From contig JAAUZI010000076.1 in NCBI GenBank assembly GCA_014804645.1, forward strand, positions 56,227-120,226: a stretch of DNA of 64,000 nt, in the 5' to 3' direction. Positions 32,454 to 40,921 of the stretch are shown here, in pieces. The translations under genes and the position numbers were made by a program. The notes beneath the pieces were generated by a model. The model had not been told where the DNA came from. It saw only the letters and a list, made by a program, of their open reading frames with translations, and ran no database searches. Numbering within the stretch: position 1 is the stretch's first letter; every line of letters starts with the position of its first letter. This stretch comes from Lachnospiraceae bacterium. GTDB lineage: Bacteria > Bacillota > Clostridia > Lachnospirales > Lachnospiraceae.

Positions 32454-33146
32454 ATGAGCTTTGGACAAAATCTTTTGTTTCTGAGAAAAATGAAAAACAA
32501 TATGACCCAGGAGGAACTGGCGGAAAAATTGGATGTAAGCAGGCAGACGGTGTCCAAATGGGAGCTGGACGCCGCCTACCCGGAGATGGAGAAACTGCTG
32601 GGATTGTGCACATTATTTTCCTGCACTCTGGACCAGCTGGTGCGGGAGGACATGAATATCATCAACGAAGCCTACTCCAATATTCGCATAGAGGAGGTGG
32701 AGGCCTTCCACTATATCCAGTACACGGTTATCAGTCCGGAGCCGGAGGAGGACGCCATAGACCATGTAAAAAAGTGGGCGCAGCAGATTGGTATTCAGAA
32801 CCCCAGAATCATCGGCTGGGATTTCCCAGCGGTTTCCCAGGAGCAGATAAATGTACACCACATGCATGGCTACGGGGCCGCGCTGATTCTGGACCCCGGC
32901 ATTTCGGAGGAGGGACTGCCTGCGGAGGTGAAAAAGCAGGACAAACAGCGGTACATTGCCATCACGATCAAGGAGTCACACACGGACCCTTTTGTTCTGA
33001 TTCCCAATGCCTATAAGGTCTTGATGGCCTACATGAATACCAACGGCATCAAGGGCAAATGGGACGGTCATATCATTGACTGTTTTGAGAAGGAATACGA
33101 TCTGGACGGCGTGTGGCACATGGACGTGTATATTGCGGTAGAATAG
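32454..33146 (+). CDS. XRE-family regulator with C-terminal effector-binding (GyrI-like) domain
   Basis: The 230-residue protein has an N-terminal XRE helix-turn-helix (MTQEELAEKLDVSRQTVSKW, residues about 17-40) and a C-terminal domain (about 75-228) with IEEVEAFHYIQYTV, HHMHGYGAAL and GVWHMDVYIAVE, which resembles the AraC-effector/GyrI-like fold. It probably senses a small molecule. The ATG follows GGAGGG. Repeats upstream may be its own operators. The ligand is unknown. Confidence 0.83.
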   Translation: MSFGQNLLFLRKMKNNMTQEELAEKLDVSRQTVSKWELDAAYPEMEKLLGLCTLFSCTLDQLVREDMNIINEAYSNIRIEEVEAFHYIQYTVISPEPEEDAIDHVKKWAQQIGIQNPRIIGWDFPAVSQEQINVHHMHGYGAALILDPGISEEGLPAEVKKQDKQRYIAITIKESHTDPFVLIPNAYKVLMAYMNTNGIKGKWDGHIIDCFEKEYDLDGVWHMDVYIAVE

Positions 33147-33212
33147 GCAATACGCATAGTGCGCCAGGATTTTCAGATGGAGAATCTGGCCGGAGGGAGA
33201 AACAGAATGTGC

Positions 33213-33271
33213 TTGACAATCCCAGTCTATTCTGATAAACTGAGTATGGTTTATCGGAATAGACTGGGATT
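33213..33271 (+). promoter_or_regulatory. Promoter embedded in a 23-bp inverted repeat before the BlaI-like gene
   Basis: TTGACA (33213-33218) and TAAACT (33236-33241) are 17 bp apart. They overlap the left arm (33218-33240) of an inverted repeat whose right arm is 33249-33271; 22 of 23 positions match, and the remaining one is a G-U pair as RNA. It could be an operator for the BlaI-like repressor, or an RNA hairpin formed by transcripts entering from upstream. Confidence 0.7.
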
Positions 33272-33330
33272 TTGCATTTAATTGCCAAGCGCCTGACGAA
33301 ACGGACAGATATGAAAGGGAATTGGAAGAG

Positions 33331-33702
33331 ATGGAGAAAATATTTGAGAGCGAATATCGCTTTTTATGTGTGATCTGGGAGCATGAGCCGGTGAGCAGTC
33401 CAAGGCTGGTGGAGCTTTGCGGCCTCGAGCTGGGCTGGAAGAAATCAACCACCTACACGGTGCTGCGCAAGCTGGCGGAAAAGGGAATGGTACAGAATGA
33501 AAATACCATTGTTACCTCTCTGGTCAGCAAAGAGCAGGTGGACCGTCAGGCCAGCGACGAGCTGTTGGAGCGCACTGCCGGGGGAGACGTGCCCCGGTTT
33601 CTGGCGGCCTTTTTAAAGGATCGCAAGCTAACGCAGAAGGAGATTCAGAAGATTCGGGAACTGATCGAGGAGGCGCGGCCCGAAGATGTTTCTCAGCAGT
33701 AA
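33331..33702 (+). CDS. BlaI/MecI-family transcriptional repressor
   Basis: The 123-residue protein has the winged-helix pattern of BlaI/MecI/CopY proteins: RFLCVIWEHEPVSSPRLVEL, WKKSTTYTVLRKLAEKGMV (recognition helix) and a C-terminal dimerisation helix. ATG 33331 is preferred over TTG 33322, which would lie only 1 base behind the AAAGGGA site. It is followed 21 bases later by an M56 sensor gene. In such pairs the membrane protease inactivates the repressor after an envelope signal. The usual target is a beta-lactamase, but none lies nearby. Confidence 0.9.
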   Translation: MEKIFESEYRFLCVIWEHEPVSSPRLVELCGLELGWKKSTTYTVLRKLAEKGMVQNENTIVTSLVSKEQVDRQASDELLERTAGGDVPRFLAAFLKDRKLTQKEIQKIRELIEEARPEDVSQQ

Positions 33703-33723
33703 TCCAAGAGAACGGAGGAAGAG

Positions 33724-35895
33724 ATGACGAGAGTGTGGGAGATATGGAGTCAAATGCATGTAGTAGAGCATTTGTGGCGGATGAGTCTATTGGCGGGACT
33801 GTTGATTGGATTTGTTTTGATTCTGCGCCTGCTGCTGTGCAGATGTTCCAAAGGATATAGCTATGGTCTATGGCTGTTGGTGCTGCTGCGCCTGGTGTGT
33901 CCGGTCTTTATTGAGAGTGATTACAGTGTGCAGCCCCGGTTTTTGAGCGGCGGGGTGATGGATGCTCCCGGGCAGGAGGGAGAGCAGCTCCCGGCGGCGC
34001 ATATGCCTCTGGGGGCAGACGGTCTCCCTGATGAGAGCGGTGGAGATATGGCAATGCCGGAGTTTATGGGAATGGGCGTGTCTCTGGACTATCAAGTGGA
34101 AGGTTCCATGGACAGCCGGGAAACTCCGTTCGGAGGGGACAGCGAAAGCCGCCTGGCCGCAGGGAACAGGGCGTCAGACAATATTTATAGCGGCAGAGAC
34201 GGAGCTGGGGCAGTAAACCAGGGGGAGAGATTCTGGCAGCGCTATCTTCCGTGGCTGCGGGTAATCTACGTGCTGGGAGCCGGAGCATTTCTGCTTTATT
34301 TTGCGGCGCAGTATATAGGTTGGAAACGTAAGCTGAGGGCCGCCGTCCATGTGAGAGACAATATCTGGTGCAGTGAGAGAGTTGCGTCTCCTTTTGTGCT
34401 GGGAGTGCTGCGTCCGCGAATTTATCTGCCCTATGGACTGGAGGCCCAGGAGATGGAATATATCCTGCTTCACGAGCAGAGCCATATCCGGCACATGGAC
34501 CCTCTGCTGCGCCTGCTGGGCACCCTCGCTCTGTGTCTGCACTGGTGGAACCCGCTGGTGTGGCTGGGAATTCACATGTTTTATCAGGACATGGAGATGT
34601 TTTGTGATGAGACGGCCATGGTGCGGGCGGATCTATCCCGGAGACAGGCCTACGCCGCCACTTTGCTGCGATTTGCCATTAAGCAAAGCGGTCTGGCCGC
34701 AGTGCTGGCCTTTGGAAAAACTCACACGGAGCGCCGGATAAGAAATGTGTTGGAGCAAAAAAGGCGTGGAAGAGGGATTGCGCTGTCGGTGGCATTGGCA
34801 GCACTGGCAGGCGGAATAATCTTTTTGACAGTACCCCGGGGAGTCCGGGCGGAAATGCCGAGTGAGGACACGGCCTCCCAGTCTTTGCAGCAGGAAACAC
34901 TGCAGGATTTTGTACTCAGTGAGGGACAGGTAGAGACGTTGGCGGGCGACATGGTAACGCTGCGGCTGGTACTGACGGAGGGCACACGTACTGCTTATCA
35001 GACCCAGGAGGGCGAGACGGCAGAGAATTATGAGGGTCTATATGAGCTGCAGGTTTTGGATGTCCAGGGCCGGTTTTTGGACAGGGCAGCGCTGTCCAAT
35101 GAACAGGGCGGCGGGACAATGTGCTTTTTCTACCGGGATTTTCCCTGGTATTTTGAGGATTATAATCTGGATGGGCAGCAGGATTTCTTTGTGGGCACTA
35201 AGACGGAGGATGGCAGAAGTTATCATTATTTTTTCACAATCACTGCACAAGGAGAACTGGAATATCTCTTTGACGGACCCATGTGGGGAGATTATTGGCC
35301 TATGAGCGCTGATGAGATCACCAATCTGTATCTTGAGTCCGGCGGTGGGGAACATGATTTCCGCACTCTGTTTTTATACCAGATGAACCCGGAGTATTCC
35401 TCCCATGATTTTTATACCTGGTCCCCTGAATTAGAAAAATACCGCAAGGGTGTGGACTTTACCGGCGTATATCCCGAGGGTTGGAATCAGGAGGCGGCGG
35501 ACTATCTGGAGGGCGACTGGCGCGTCACGGGGATAGGTATATGGAGCCGGGAGGAGCCAGAGCCGGAATATCGGATTGGAGAGACTTTGAGTTATGCAGA
35601 CGGTACTTTCCGATGGATCGACGCGGCGGGCAATGTAAAATACGAGAGCGATATTGCGGGCTGCAGCAGTCTGGCGCAGAACGCGGAGGAATTCGAGAAT
35701 ACCTTTGATATGACCTGGCCCAGCGCATATGCGCAGGAAACCAGGCAGATACTGCTCGATCTGGGCGAGGACGCTGGCATTGGAAATGTGGTCTATATGC
35801 TGGACGAAAACAGGATATTGGTGTATGATCTGACAAGTCAGGGCGTGTTCTGGACGGCCGCCCGGGTGCAGCAGGGAGAGGCGGCGCAGGAGTAA
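33724..35895 (+). CDS. BlaR1/MecR1-like M56 membrane metallopeptidase with a large extracellular domain
   Basis: The 723-residue protein has membrane segments near the N-terminus (RMSLLAGLLIGFVLILRLLL, LWLLVLLRLVCPV), about 175-195 and about 350-370. Between them lies the zinc protease motif LLHEQSHIRHMDPLL (HExxH variant HEQSH) and CLHWWNPLVW. The C-terminal 350 residues are outside the cell but lack penicillin-binding SxxK motifs in the expected order, so the signal is probably not a beta-lactam. A long acidic and glycine-rich segment (about 80-160) separates the first two membrane pairs. It forms a sensor-protease/repressor pair with the BlaI-like protein. Confidence 0.86.
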   Translation: MTRVWEIWSQMHVVEHLWRMSLLAGLLIGFVLILRLLLCRCSKGYSYGLWLLVLLRLVCPVFIESDYSVQPRFLSGGVMDAPGQEGEQLPAAHMPLGADGLPDESGGDMAMPEFMGMGVSLDYQVEGSMDSRETPFGGDSESRLAAGNRASDNIYSGRDGAGAVNQGERFWQRYLPWLRVIYVLGAGAFLLYFAAQYIGWKRKLRAAVHVRDNIWCSERVASPFVLGVLRPRIYLPYGLEAQEMEYILLHEQSHIRHMDPLLRLLGTLALCLHWWNPLVWLGIHMFYQDMEMFCDETAMVRADLSRRQAYAATLLRFAIKQSGLAAVLAFGKTHTERRIRNVLEQKRRGRGIALSVALAALAGGIIFLTVPRGVRAEMPSEDTASQSLQQETLQDFVLSEGQVETLAGDMVTLRLVLTEGTRTAYQTQEGETAENYEGLYELQVLDVQGRFLDRAALSNEQGGGTMCFFYRDFPWYFEDYNLDGQQDFFVGTKTEDGRSYHYFFTITAQGELEYLFDGPMWGDYWPMSADEITNLYLESGGGEHDFRTLFLYQMNPEYSSHDFYTWSPELEKYRKGVDFTGVYPEGWNQEAADYLEGDWRVTGIGIWSREEPEPEYRIGETLSYADGTFRWIDAAGNVKYESDIAGCSSLAQNAEEFENTFDMTWPSAYAQETRQILLDLGEDAGIGNVVYMLDENRILVYDLTSQGVFWTAARVQQGEAAQE

Positions 35896-35928
35896 AGTGT
35901 TTCAGAGAGACAGAACGGAGTGGAGAAT

Positions 35929-36225
35929 ATGGCGACTAAGATTACGGACGAGACGATCAGGTATATTGCGTCTCTGGCCAAACTGGAGCTGACCGATGAG
36001 GAGCAAAAACAGGCCGGGCGAGACATGGAAAAAATGCTGGACTACATTGACTTGCTGGAGGAATTGGACACCGAGGACGCGGAGCCGGCGTTCCATATAT
36101 TTCCTGTGGAGAATGTGTTTCGAGAGGATGTGGTGACAAACGGGGATGGCAGCCGGGAAACCCTGGGGAACGCCCCAGCAGAAGAGAACCATATGTTTGT
36201 GGTTCCGAGAACCGTAGAACCTTAA
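35929..36225 (+). CDS. gatC: Asp/Glu-tRNA amidotransferase subunit C
   Basis: The 98-residue protein begins TKITDETIRYIASLAKLELT and continues DMEKMLDYIDLLEELDTEDAEPAFH, then a conserved DVVTNGDGSRETLGNAPAEE-like end region of GatC. ATG 35929 is used; GTG 35920 is in frame but has a poorer site. GatC clamps GatA and GatB together. Ninety bases of structured RNA separate it from gatA, unusual inside this operon. Confidence 0.93.
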   Translation: MATKITDETIRYIASLAKLELTDEEQKQAGRDMEKMLDYIDLLEELDTEDAEPAFHIFPVENVFREDVVTNGDGSRETLGNAPAEENHMFVVPRTVEP

Positions 36226-36228
36226 ACA

Positions 36229-36318
36229 GCATATTCCCAGAAAACACACTGAACAATATACGAGCGCTCAAGCGGTCGTATGTTGTTCACTGGCCCTGTG
36301 TGTTTGGAGGGAATATGC
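36229..36318 (+). ncRNA. Structured RNA element before gatA, copy 1 of a 90-nt element
   Basis: Stem P1 pairs GCATATTCCC (36229-36238) with GGGAATATGC (36309-36318). CACAC (36245-36249) pairs with GTGTG (36298-36302), and a 13-bp helix pairs 36251-36263 with 36276-36288. The only asymmetric bulge is ACTGGCCCT (36289-36297) opposite one T. The element at 49875-49964 has the same length, helix lengths and bulge but different helix sequences, so pairing is conserved rather than sequence. The identity is not known to me; it could be a riboswitch or a protein-binding leader, or a palindromic mobile element. Confidence 0.8.
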
Positions 36319-36324
36319 GGAACA

Positions 36325-36342
36325 GAGGTTCTAAAGAACCTC
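36325..36342 (+). promoter_or_regulatory. GAGGTTC leader hairpin before gatA
   Basis: GAGGTTC (36325-36331), loop TAAA, GAACCTC (36336-36342), followed by AAATAGGAGG. The same hairpin and ribosome-site context occurs before guaB and the NCS2 permease gene, and a close variant before the 90-nt element at 49875. Confidence 0.75.
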
Positions 36343-36361
36343 AAATAGGAGGACTTATAAG

Positions 36362-37807
36362 ATGGACTTGCTGTCACTTTCGGCTGTGGAGCTGTCCGCA
36401 GCTATCAGAGAGGGAAAAACTACTGCACCGGCGGCTCTGGAGGCGGTGCTGACACAGATAGACAGAACAGAGGAAACCTATCACTGCTATGTGACCGTTG
36501 ACCGGGAGAGGGCGCAGGAGAAAGCGTACAGGGTGCAGCGGCAGATAGAAAGCGGCGCGCTTACCGGTCCGCTGGCTGGGGTGCCCATGGCAGTGAAGGA
36601 CAATCTGTGTACGGAGGGGCTGCGGACTACCTGCGCCTCCAGGATATTGGAGAATTTTGTTCCCGCCTACACTGCGGAGGCAGTGCGGAGACTGGAGGAG
36701 GCGGGGGCCGTGCTTGTGGGCAAGACCAACATGGATGAGTTTGCTATGGGCTCCACCACAGAGACCTCCTGCCATGGGGTTACCCGCAATCCCCGCAATC
36801 CCAACCATGTGCCCGGCGGTTCCTCCGGCGGCAGCGCAGCGGCAGTGGCGGCGGGAGAGTGCTATTTTGCTCTGGGTTCCGACACCGGCGGCTCTGTGCG
36901 CCAGCCTGCGGGCTACTGCGGCGTGGTGGGCATGAAACCCACCTACGGCACGGTGTCCCGGTATGGGCTGATCGCCTATGCCTCGTCTCTGGACCAGGTG
37001 GGGCCTCTGACCCGCAGCGTGTCCGACTGTGCGGCGGTGCTGGAGATTATCTCCGGCCACGATCTTAAGGACTCCACCTCCATAGAACGGAGGGACACAG
37101 ATTTTACAGGCGCGCTGCGGGCGGACGCAGAGGGCCTGCGCATCGGGCTCCCCAGAGACTATTTTGGGGAGGGTATCATGCCGGAGGTCAAAGAGGCTGT
37201 GCTGCGGGCAGCTCAGATACTGCGGGACAGGGGAGCCGTGGTGGAGGAGTTCGATCTGGGGCTGGTGCAATATGCGATTCCCACATACTACACTATCGCA
37301 TCCGCCGAGGCCAGCTCTAATCTGGAGCGTTTCGATGGCGTCAAGTACGGGTATCGCGCGGAGAGAACACAGGGGCTTGACGATATGTATAGAAAGACCC
37401 GTTCCCAGGGATTCGGAGCCGAGACAAAGCGCAGAATCATGCTGGGCTGCTTTGTGCTGAGCACGGGATATTACGACGCCTATTATCTCAAGGCGCTGAA
37501 AGTAAAAGGGATGATAAAGAGGGCCTTTGACAGGGCTTTTGCGCAGTATGACTTGATTCTGGGTCCGGTGGCTCCCACTACAGCCCCGCTGCTGGGAGAG
37601 AATCTGGAGGATCCCATGAGCATGTATCTGGGGGATATCTATACCGTTTCGGCGAATCTTGCTGGTCTGCCGGGAATCTGTGTGCCCTGTGGCAGCGACG
37701 CCCGAGGACTTCCCGTGGGACTACAGCTGCTGGGGAATTGTTTTCAGGAGAAAAAGCTGCTGCAGGCGGCGTATGCCTTTGAACAGGTATGGAATATGCG
37801 GAACTAA
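36362..37807 (+). CDS. gatA: Asp/Glu-tRNA amidotransferase subunit A
   Basis: GatA is the glutaminase/amidase of GatCAB and frees ammonia for the GatB active site. The 481-residue protein has the amidase signature with the catalytic triad: Lys in PMAVKDNLC, Ser in PGGSSGGSAAAVAAG, and Ser in SDTGGSVRQPAGYCG. Glutamine-binding and C-terminal FGxE-type segments (TRSQGFGAETKRRIMLG, LAGLPGICVPCG) are intact. Normal length. It lies 19 bases before gatB. Confidence 0.96.
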   Translation: MDLLSLSAVELSAAIREGKTTAPAALEAVLTQIDRTEETYHCYVTVDRERAQEKAYRVQRQIESGALTGPLAGVPMAVKDNLCTEGLRTTCASRILENFVPAYTAEAVRRLEEAGAVLVGKTNMDEFAMGSTTETSCHGVTRNPRNPNHVPGGSSGGSAAAVAAGECYFALGSDTGGSVRQPAGYCGVVGMKPTYGTVSRYGLIAYASSLDQVGPLTRSVSDCAAVLEIISGHDLKDSTSIERRDTDFTGALRADAEGLRIGLPRDYFGEGIMPEVKEAVLRAAQILRDRGAVVEEFDLGLVQYAIPTYYTIASAEASSNLERFDGVKYGYRAERTQGLDDMYRKTRSQGFGAETKRRIMLGCFVLSTGYYDAYYLKALKVKGMIKRAFDRAFAQYDLILGPVAPTTAPLLGENLEDPMSMYLGDIYTVSANLAGLPGICVPCGSDARGLPVGLQLLGNCFQEKKLLQAAYAFEQVWNMRN

Positions 37808-37826
37808 AATATAAAAGAGGTATGAT

Positions 37827-39278
37827 ATGACCAGAGAATATGAGAGCATTATAGGGCTGGAAGTGCATGTGGAGCTTGCCACCAAAACGAAGATATTTTG
37901 CGGCTGTCCCACCGATTTCGGTGGCAGGCCCAACAGTCATACCTGTCCTGTATGCACCGGTATGCCGGGTTCCCTGCCTGTGCTCAATCGGCAGGTGCTG
38001 GAGTACGCGGTGGCGGTGGGGCTGGCGACCCACTGCGAGATAGCGGAGTATTGCAGATTTGACCGTAAAAACTATTTTTATCCTGACAATCCCCAGAATT
38101 ACCAGATATCCCAGCTGTATCTGCCAGTATGTCGGGATGGATATGTGGACATTGACACTCCGGAGGGCAGCAGGCGAATCGGCATCCATGAAATCCATAT
38201 GGAGGAGGATGCGGGCAAGCTGATTCACCGGGAAGGCGGAAATAATACGCTGGTGGACTACAACCGTTCCGGTGTGCCGCTGATAGAGATTGTGACTGAG
38301 CCCGACATGAAAAATGCCCGAGAGGTCATTGCCTTCCTGGAGAAACTGCGTCTGCTCATTCAGTATCTGGGCGCCAGCGACTGCAAGCTGCAGGAGGGTT
38401 CCATGCGTGTGGATGTGAATCTGTCTGTGCGGGAGATGGGGGCGGTGGCCCTGAGAACCCGCACGGAAATGAAGAATCTCAACAGCTTTCACGCCATATC
38501 CGGGGCCATAGAGGGGGAGCGGGAACGGCAGATCGCCGTGCTGGAGAGCGGGGGAGAGGTAGCCATGGAAACCCGCCGCTGGGACGACGCTGAGGGATGT
38601 TCCCATGCCATGCGGTCCAAGGAGGACGCCCGGGACTACCGATATTTTCCCGATCCGGATTTGCCCCCTGTGCACATCGACAGGGAGTATCTGGAGAAGA
38701 TACGCGCCGGAGCGCCGGAATTTCGCACGGAGAAAATGGCGCGGTACAGGACGGAGTATGGCATTCCGGACTATGACATTGGGATTATCACCGGCAGCAA
38801 ACACATGGCGGATTTGTTTGAGGCTGCCACTGCAATCTGCGGACAACCTAAAAAAGTGTCCAACTGGCTCATGGGCGAGACTTTGCGCCTGCTGAGAGAG
38901 CGGGATATGGACGCCCAGGATATCAGAGTCAGCCCCGAGCATCTGGCGGCGCTGATCGATCTGGCGGAGAAAAAGGAGATTACCGGAGGCGTGGCTAAGG
39001 AGGTCTATGAGGTCATGTTTGCTCAGGACGTGGACCCGGTGCAATATGTGGAAGAAAAGGGGCTGAGAACCGTCAACGATCAGGAGATTCTGCGCAAAAC
39101 AGTGGAGCAGGTGATCGCCGAAAATCCCCGGTCTGTGGCGGACTATCAGAGCGGCAAGGATAAGGCATTGGGCTTTTTGGTGGGACAGACCATGAAGGCA
39201 ATGAAAGGGAAAGCGGACCCGGTGTGCGTCAGTGAATTGCTGAAGGAACTGTTGAAAAGCGCAAAAACAAGGGCCTGA
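37827..39278 (+). CDS. gatB: Asp/Glu-tRNA amidotransferase subunit B
   Basis: GatB activates Glu-tRNA(Gln) or Asp-tRNA(Asn) by phosphorylation and amidates it. The 483-residue protein has IIGLEVHVELATKTKIFCGC, the metal/zinc residues CPVCTGMPG, FDRKNYFYPDNPQNYQISQ and the C-terminal YqeY-like domain (about 330-483) for tRNA recognition. With glnS also present at 52882, the complex may mainly make Asn-tRNA(Asn); that is inference. Confidence 0.96.
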   Translation: MTREYESIIGLEVHVELATKTKIFCGCPTDFGGRPNSHTCPVCTGMPGSLPVLNRQVLEYAVAVGLATHCEIAEYCRFDRKNYFYPDNPQNYQISQLYLPVCRDGYVDIDTPEGSRRIGIHEIHMEEDAGKLIHREGGNNTLVDYNRSGVPLIEIVTEPDMKNAREVIAFLEKLRLLIQYLGASDCKLQEGSMRVDVNLSVREMGAVALRTRTEMKNLNSFHAISGAIEGERERQIAVLESGGEVAMETRRWDDAEGCSHAMRSKEDARDYRYFPDPDLPPVHIDREYLEKIRAGAPEFRTEKMARYRTEYGIPDYDIGIITGSKHMADLFEAATAICGQPKKVSNWLMGETLRLLRERDMDAQDIRVSPEHLAALIDLAEKKEITGGVAKEVYEVMFAQDVDPVQYVEEKGLRTVNDQEILRKTVEQVIAENPRSVADYQSGKDKALGFLVGQTMKAMKGKADPVCVSELLKELLKSAKTRA

Positions 39279-39296
39279 CTCCCGTGGGAGCGGCCC
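39271..39296. terminator. Terminator hairpin between gatB and the convergent gene
   Basis: GGGCC-tga-CTCCC-gt-GGGAG-c-GGCCC spans 39271-39296 and overlaps the gatB stop codon. A T-rich stretch follows on the minus strand; the plus-strand tail is weak. Confidence 0.6.
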
Positions 39297-39322
39297 AAAC
39301 TTTGGGTGCAGCAACAGCCCTG

Positions 39323-40081
39323 TCAATTTTCTATATCATAGATCATGCGGATTAACTGCAGAATCGAATCGGTCTCTGCCACATTGCCAACCACGCTCAA
39401 AATCACATCCTCTTCCTGGAAAATGAATGCCTCCTGAATACGGGGGCAGTCCTGGATATACAGTCCAACGGGTACGGGCTCCCTCATATCCTCGGCGCGA
39501 GAGGGATCAGTCGGATATGAGGGGGTGGTCTCCAGTGCGCCGCCTTCCTGTGCGGCCTCAAACTCGGCGGCAAGAGCGGCATCCATATAATAGTAGTAGG
39601 GCTCCAACTGTTCCTGCAGCTCCTGAGGCAGTACCTGGCGCAAATCCCAGAACATGCCATTGTACGCATAACGGTTGATGACCAGAGGACCGCTGGCCAT
39701 CACGTCCACATCTCCAGCCGCAATGTAGACAGCCAGTCGCTCTGTGGCATCTACATTGCCTTGGTCAAAAGCGTTGTCGGTAATATACATGTTCGTGTCA
39801 AACAGGACGTCGTATTCTTTCAGATCAATGTCTGCACGGTCAGCAAAATCCTCTCGGAAAGCGTCGTACTGCGGAGTCTGGTAGGCGTTGACAAAGGCAC
39901 CATAAAATGCCCATTCCTTGCGGGTTGCCACGCTGTGTACCAGAGAGATGGCGCAGGCGATCAGGACCACGCCGCCTATTACATGCCATTTATAGTAATC
40001 CAGAAAATACTGAAAACGCTCCTTGAGACTTTTCTGCTTTATTGCTTCCCGCTCTTCGCGGAATTCATCCATCACCGGCAT
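39323..40081 (-). CDS. Membrane-anchored protein of unknown function
   Basis: The 252-residue protein has a cytosolic N-terminal helix, one membrane segment (about residues 34-52: VIGGVVLIACAISLVHSV), and an extracellular domain with YDVLFDTNMYI, VYIAAGDVDVMASGPLVINR and PVPVGLYIQDCPRIQEAF. The VDVMASGP segment and later VGNV recall the ligand-contact pattern of extracellular solute-binding domains, but I do not identify a family. ATG follows GGAGG by 7 bases. Confidence 0.65.
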   Translation of the reverse strand: MPVMDEFREEREAIKQKSLKERFQYFLDYYKWHVIGGVVLIACAISLVHSVATRKEWAFYGAFVNAYQTPQYDAFREDFADRADIDLKEYDVLFDTNMYITDNAFDQGNVDATERLAVYIAAGDVDVMASGPLVINRYAYNGMFWDLRQVLPQELQEQLEPYYYYMDAALAAEFEAAQEGGALETTPSYPTDPSRAEDMREPVPVGLYIQDCPRIQEAFIFQEEDVILSVVGNVAETDSILQLIRMIYDIEN

Positions 40082-40202
40082 AGCAAGACCTCCAATTCAT
40101 AGATTCCACAGTGTATTCTAATCCTATTAAGAATAATAAGGGTTTCGCCCTGGCATGTCAATAAAGTGTTCATAATATGAATCTAAAAAAAGGATAAAAA
40201 CC

Positions 40203-40231
40203 TTGCAAGTTTCTCCCATCTGGTATATCAT
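40203..40231 (+). promoter_or_regulatory. Promoter of the 40328 gene
   Basis: TTGCAA (40203-40208), 17-bp spacer, TATCAT (40226-40231). Confidence 0.6.
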
Positions 40232-40327
40232 TTTGTTATGAGCCGAGGGTGATCGGATATATAGTTAAAGAATACGGTATACATTAACGCAATAACACGG
40301 GCATGTGTTATGCAGAAAGAGGTAAGT

Positions 40328-40825
40328 ATGAGCGAGACTTATGTAGAATGCCTTGTAAAGGCGAAATCCAAGATGGGAATGGTGCTTTTAAAATATCTGC
40401 TGATCGGTCTGACCGCTGTGTTTGTGCTGTTACTGCTGCTGGGCGTTGTTCTGGCGATTATTCCCGGGGCTATAACCGGTGTGGGAGCGTATTTTGTGAC
40501 GCTGTACTCCGATCTGGAGTATGAGTATCTGTATCTGGACAAGGAGCTGGTCATTGACAAGGTGCTTGCCAAGAGCAGGCGCAAGCGCATAGCCACTTAC
40601 CAGGTGGACCGGATGGAGATCATGGCGCCGTTTCGCTCCTACAGACTGGACAACTATAAGAACCGTCAGGTCAAGATCAAGGACTACAGTATCGGTGAGG
40701 AGTTGAAACCTGATTTGCGCTATGCCGTGTATTATGAGGGCGGCGAGAAACTGATTCTGAGTCCCTCTGAGGAAATGGTGAAGGCCATTCGCAGCGTTGC
40801 GCCCAGAAAAGTTTTTACGGATTAA
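40328..40825 (+). CDS. Conserved membrane protein (DUF6106-like)
   Basis: This 165-residue protein has two adjacent membrane segments (about residues 20-60: LLIGLTAVFVLLLLLGVVLA, then IPGAITGVGAYFVT) and a cytosolic tail that begins EYEYLYLDKELVIDKVLAKSR. The latter is a plausible bacterial PH-like fold. It starts at ATG 40328 behind AGAGG; the longer frame to 40310 is not needed. The family assignment is from memory and tentative. Confidence 0.65.
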   Translation: MSETYVECLVKAKSKMGMVLLKYLLIGLTAVFVLLLLLGVVLAIIPGAITGVGAYFVTLYSDLEYEYLYLDKELVIDKVLAKSRRKRIATYQVDRMEIMAPFRSYRLDNYKNRQVKIKDYSIGEELKPDLRYAVYYEGGEKLILSPSEEMVKAIRSVAPRKVFTD

Positions 40826-40921
40826 AAAATGCTCCCTTTTCGGAATTGTGTACCCACTGAAAACAAACCTATAAATATATATAAAAGTTAAGATGATTGG
40901 ATTTCAGCAAAGGGAATTCAT

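Noticed and set aside
36229..36318. T-box or known purine riboswitch before gatA
   Set aside because: No specifier or TGGTACCGCG core, and none of the conserved cores of purine, PRPP, ZTP or THF riboswitches is present.
37578..39326. 582-codon frame on the minus strand opposite gatB
   Set aside because: Antisense shadow; no ribosome site or domain.
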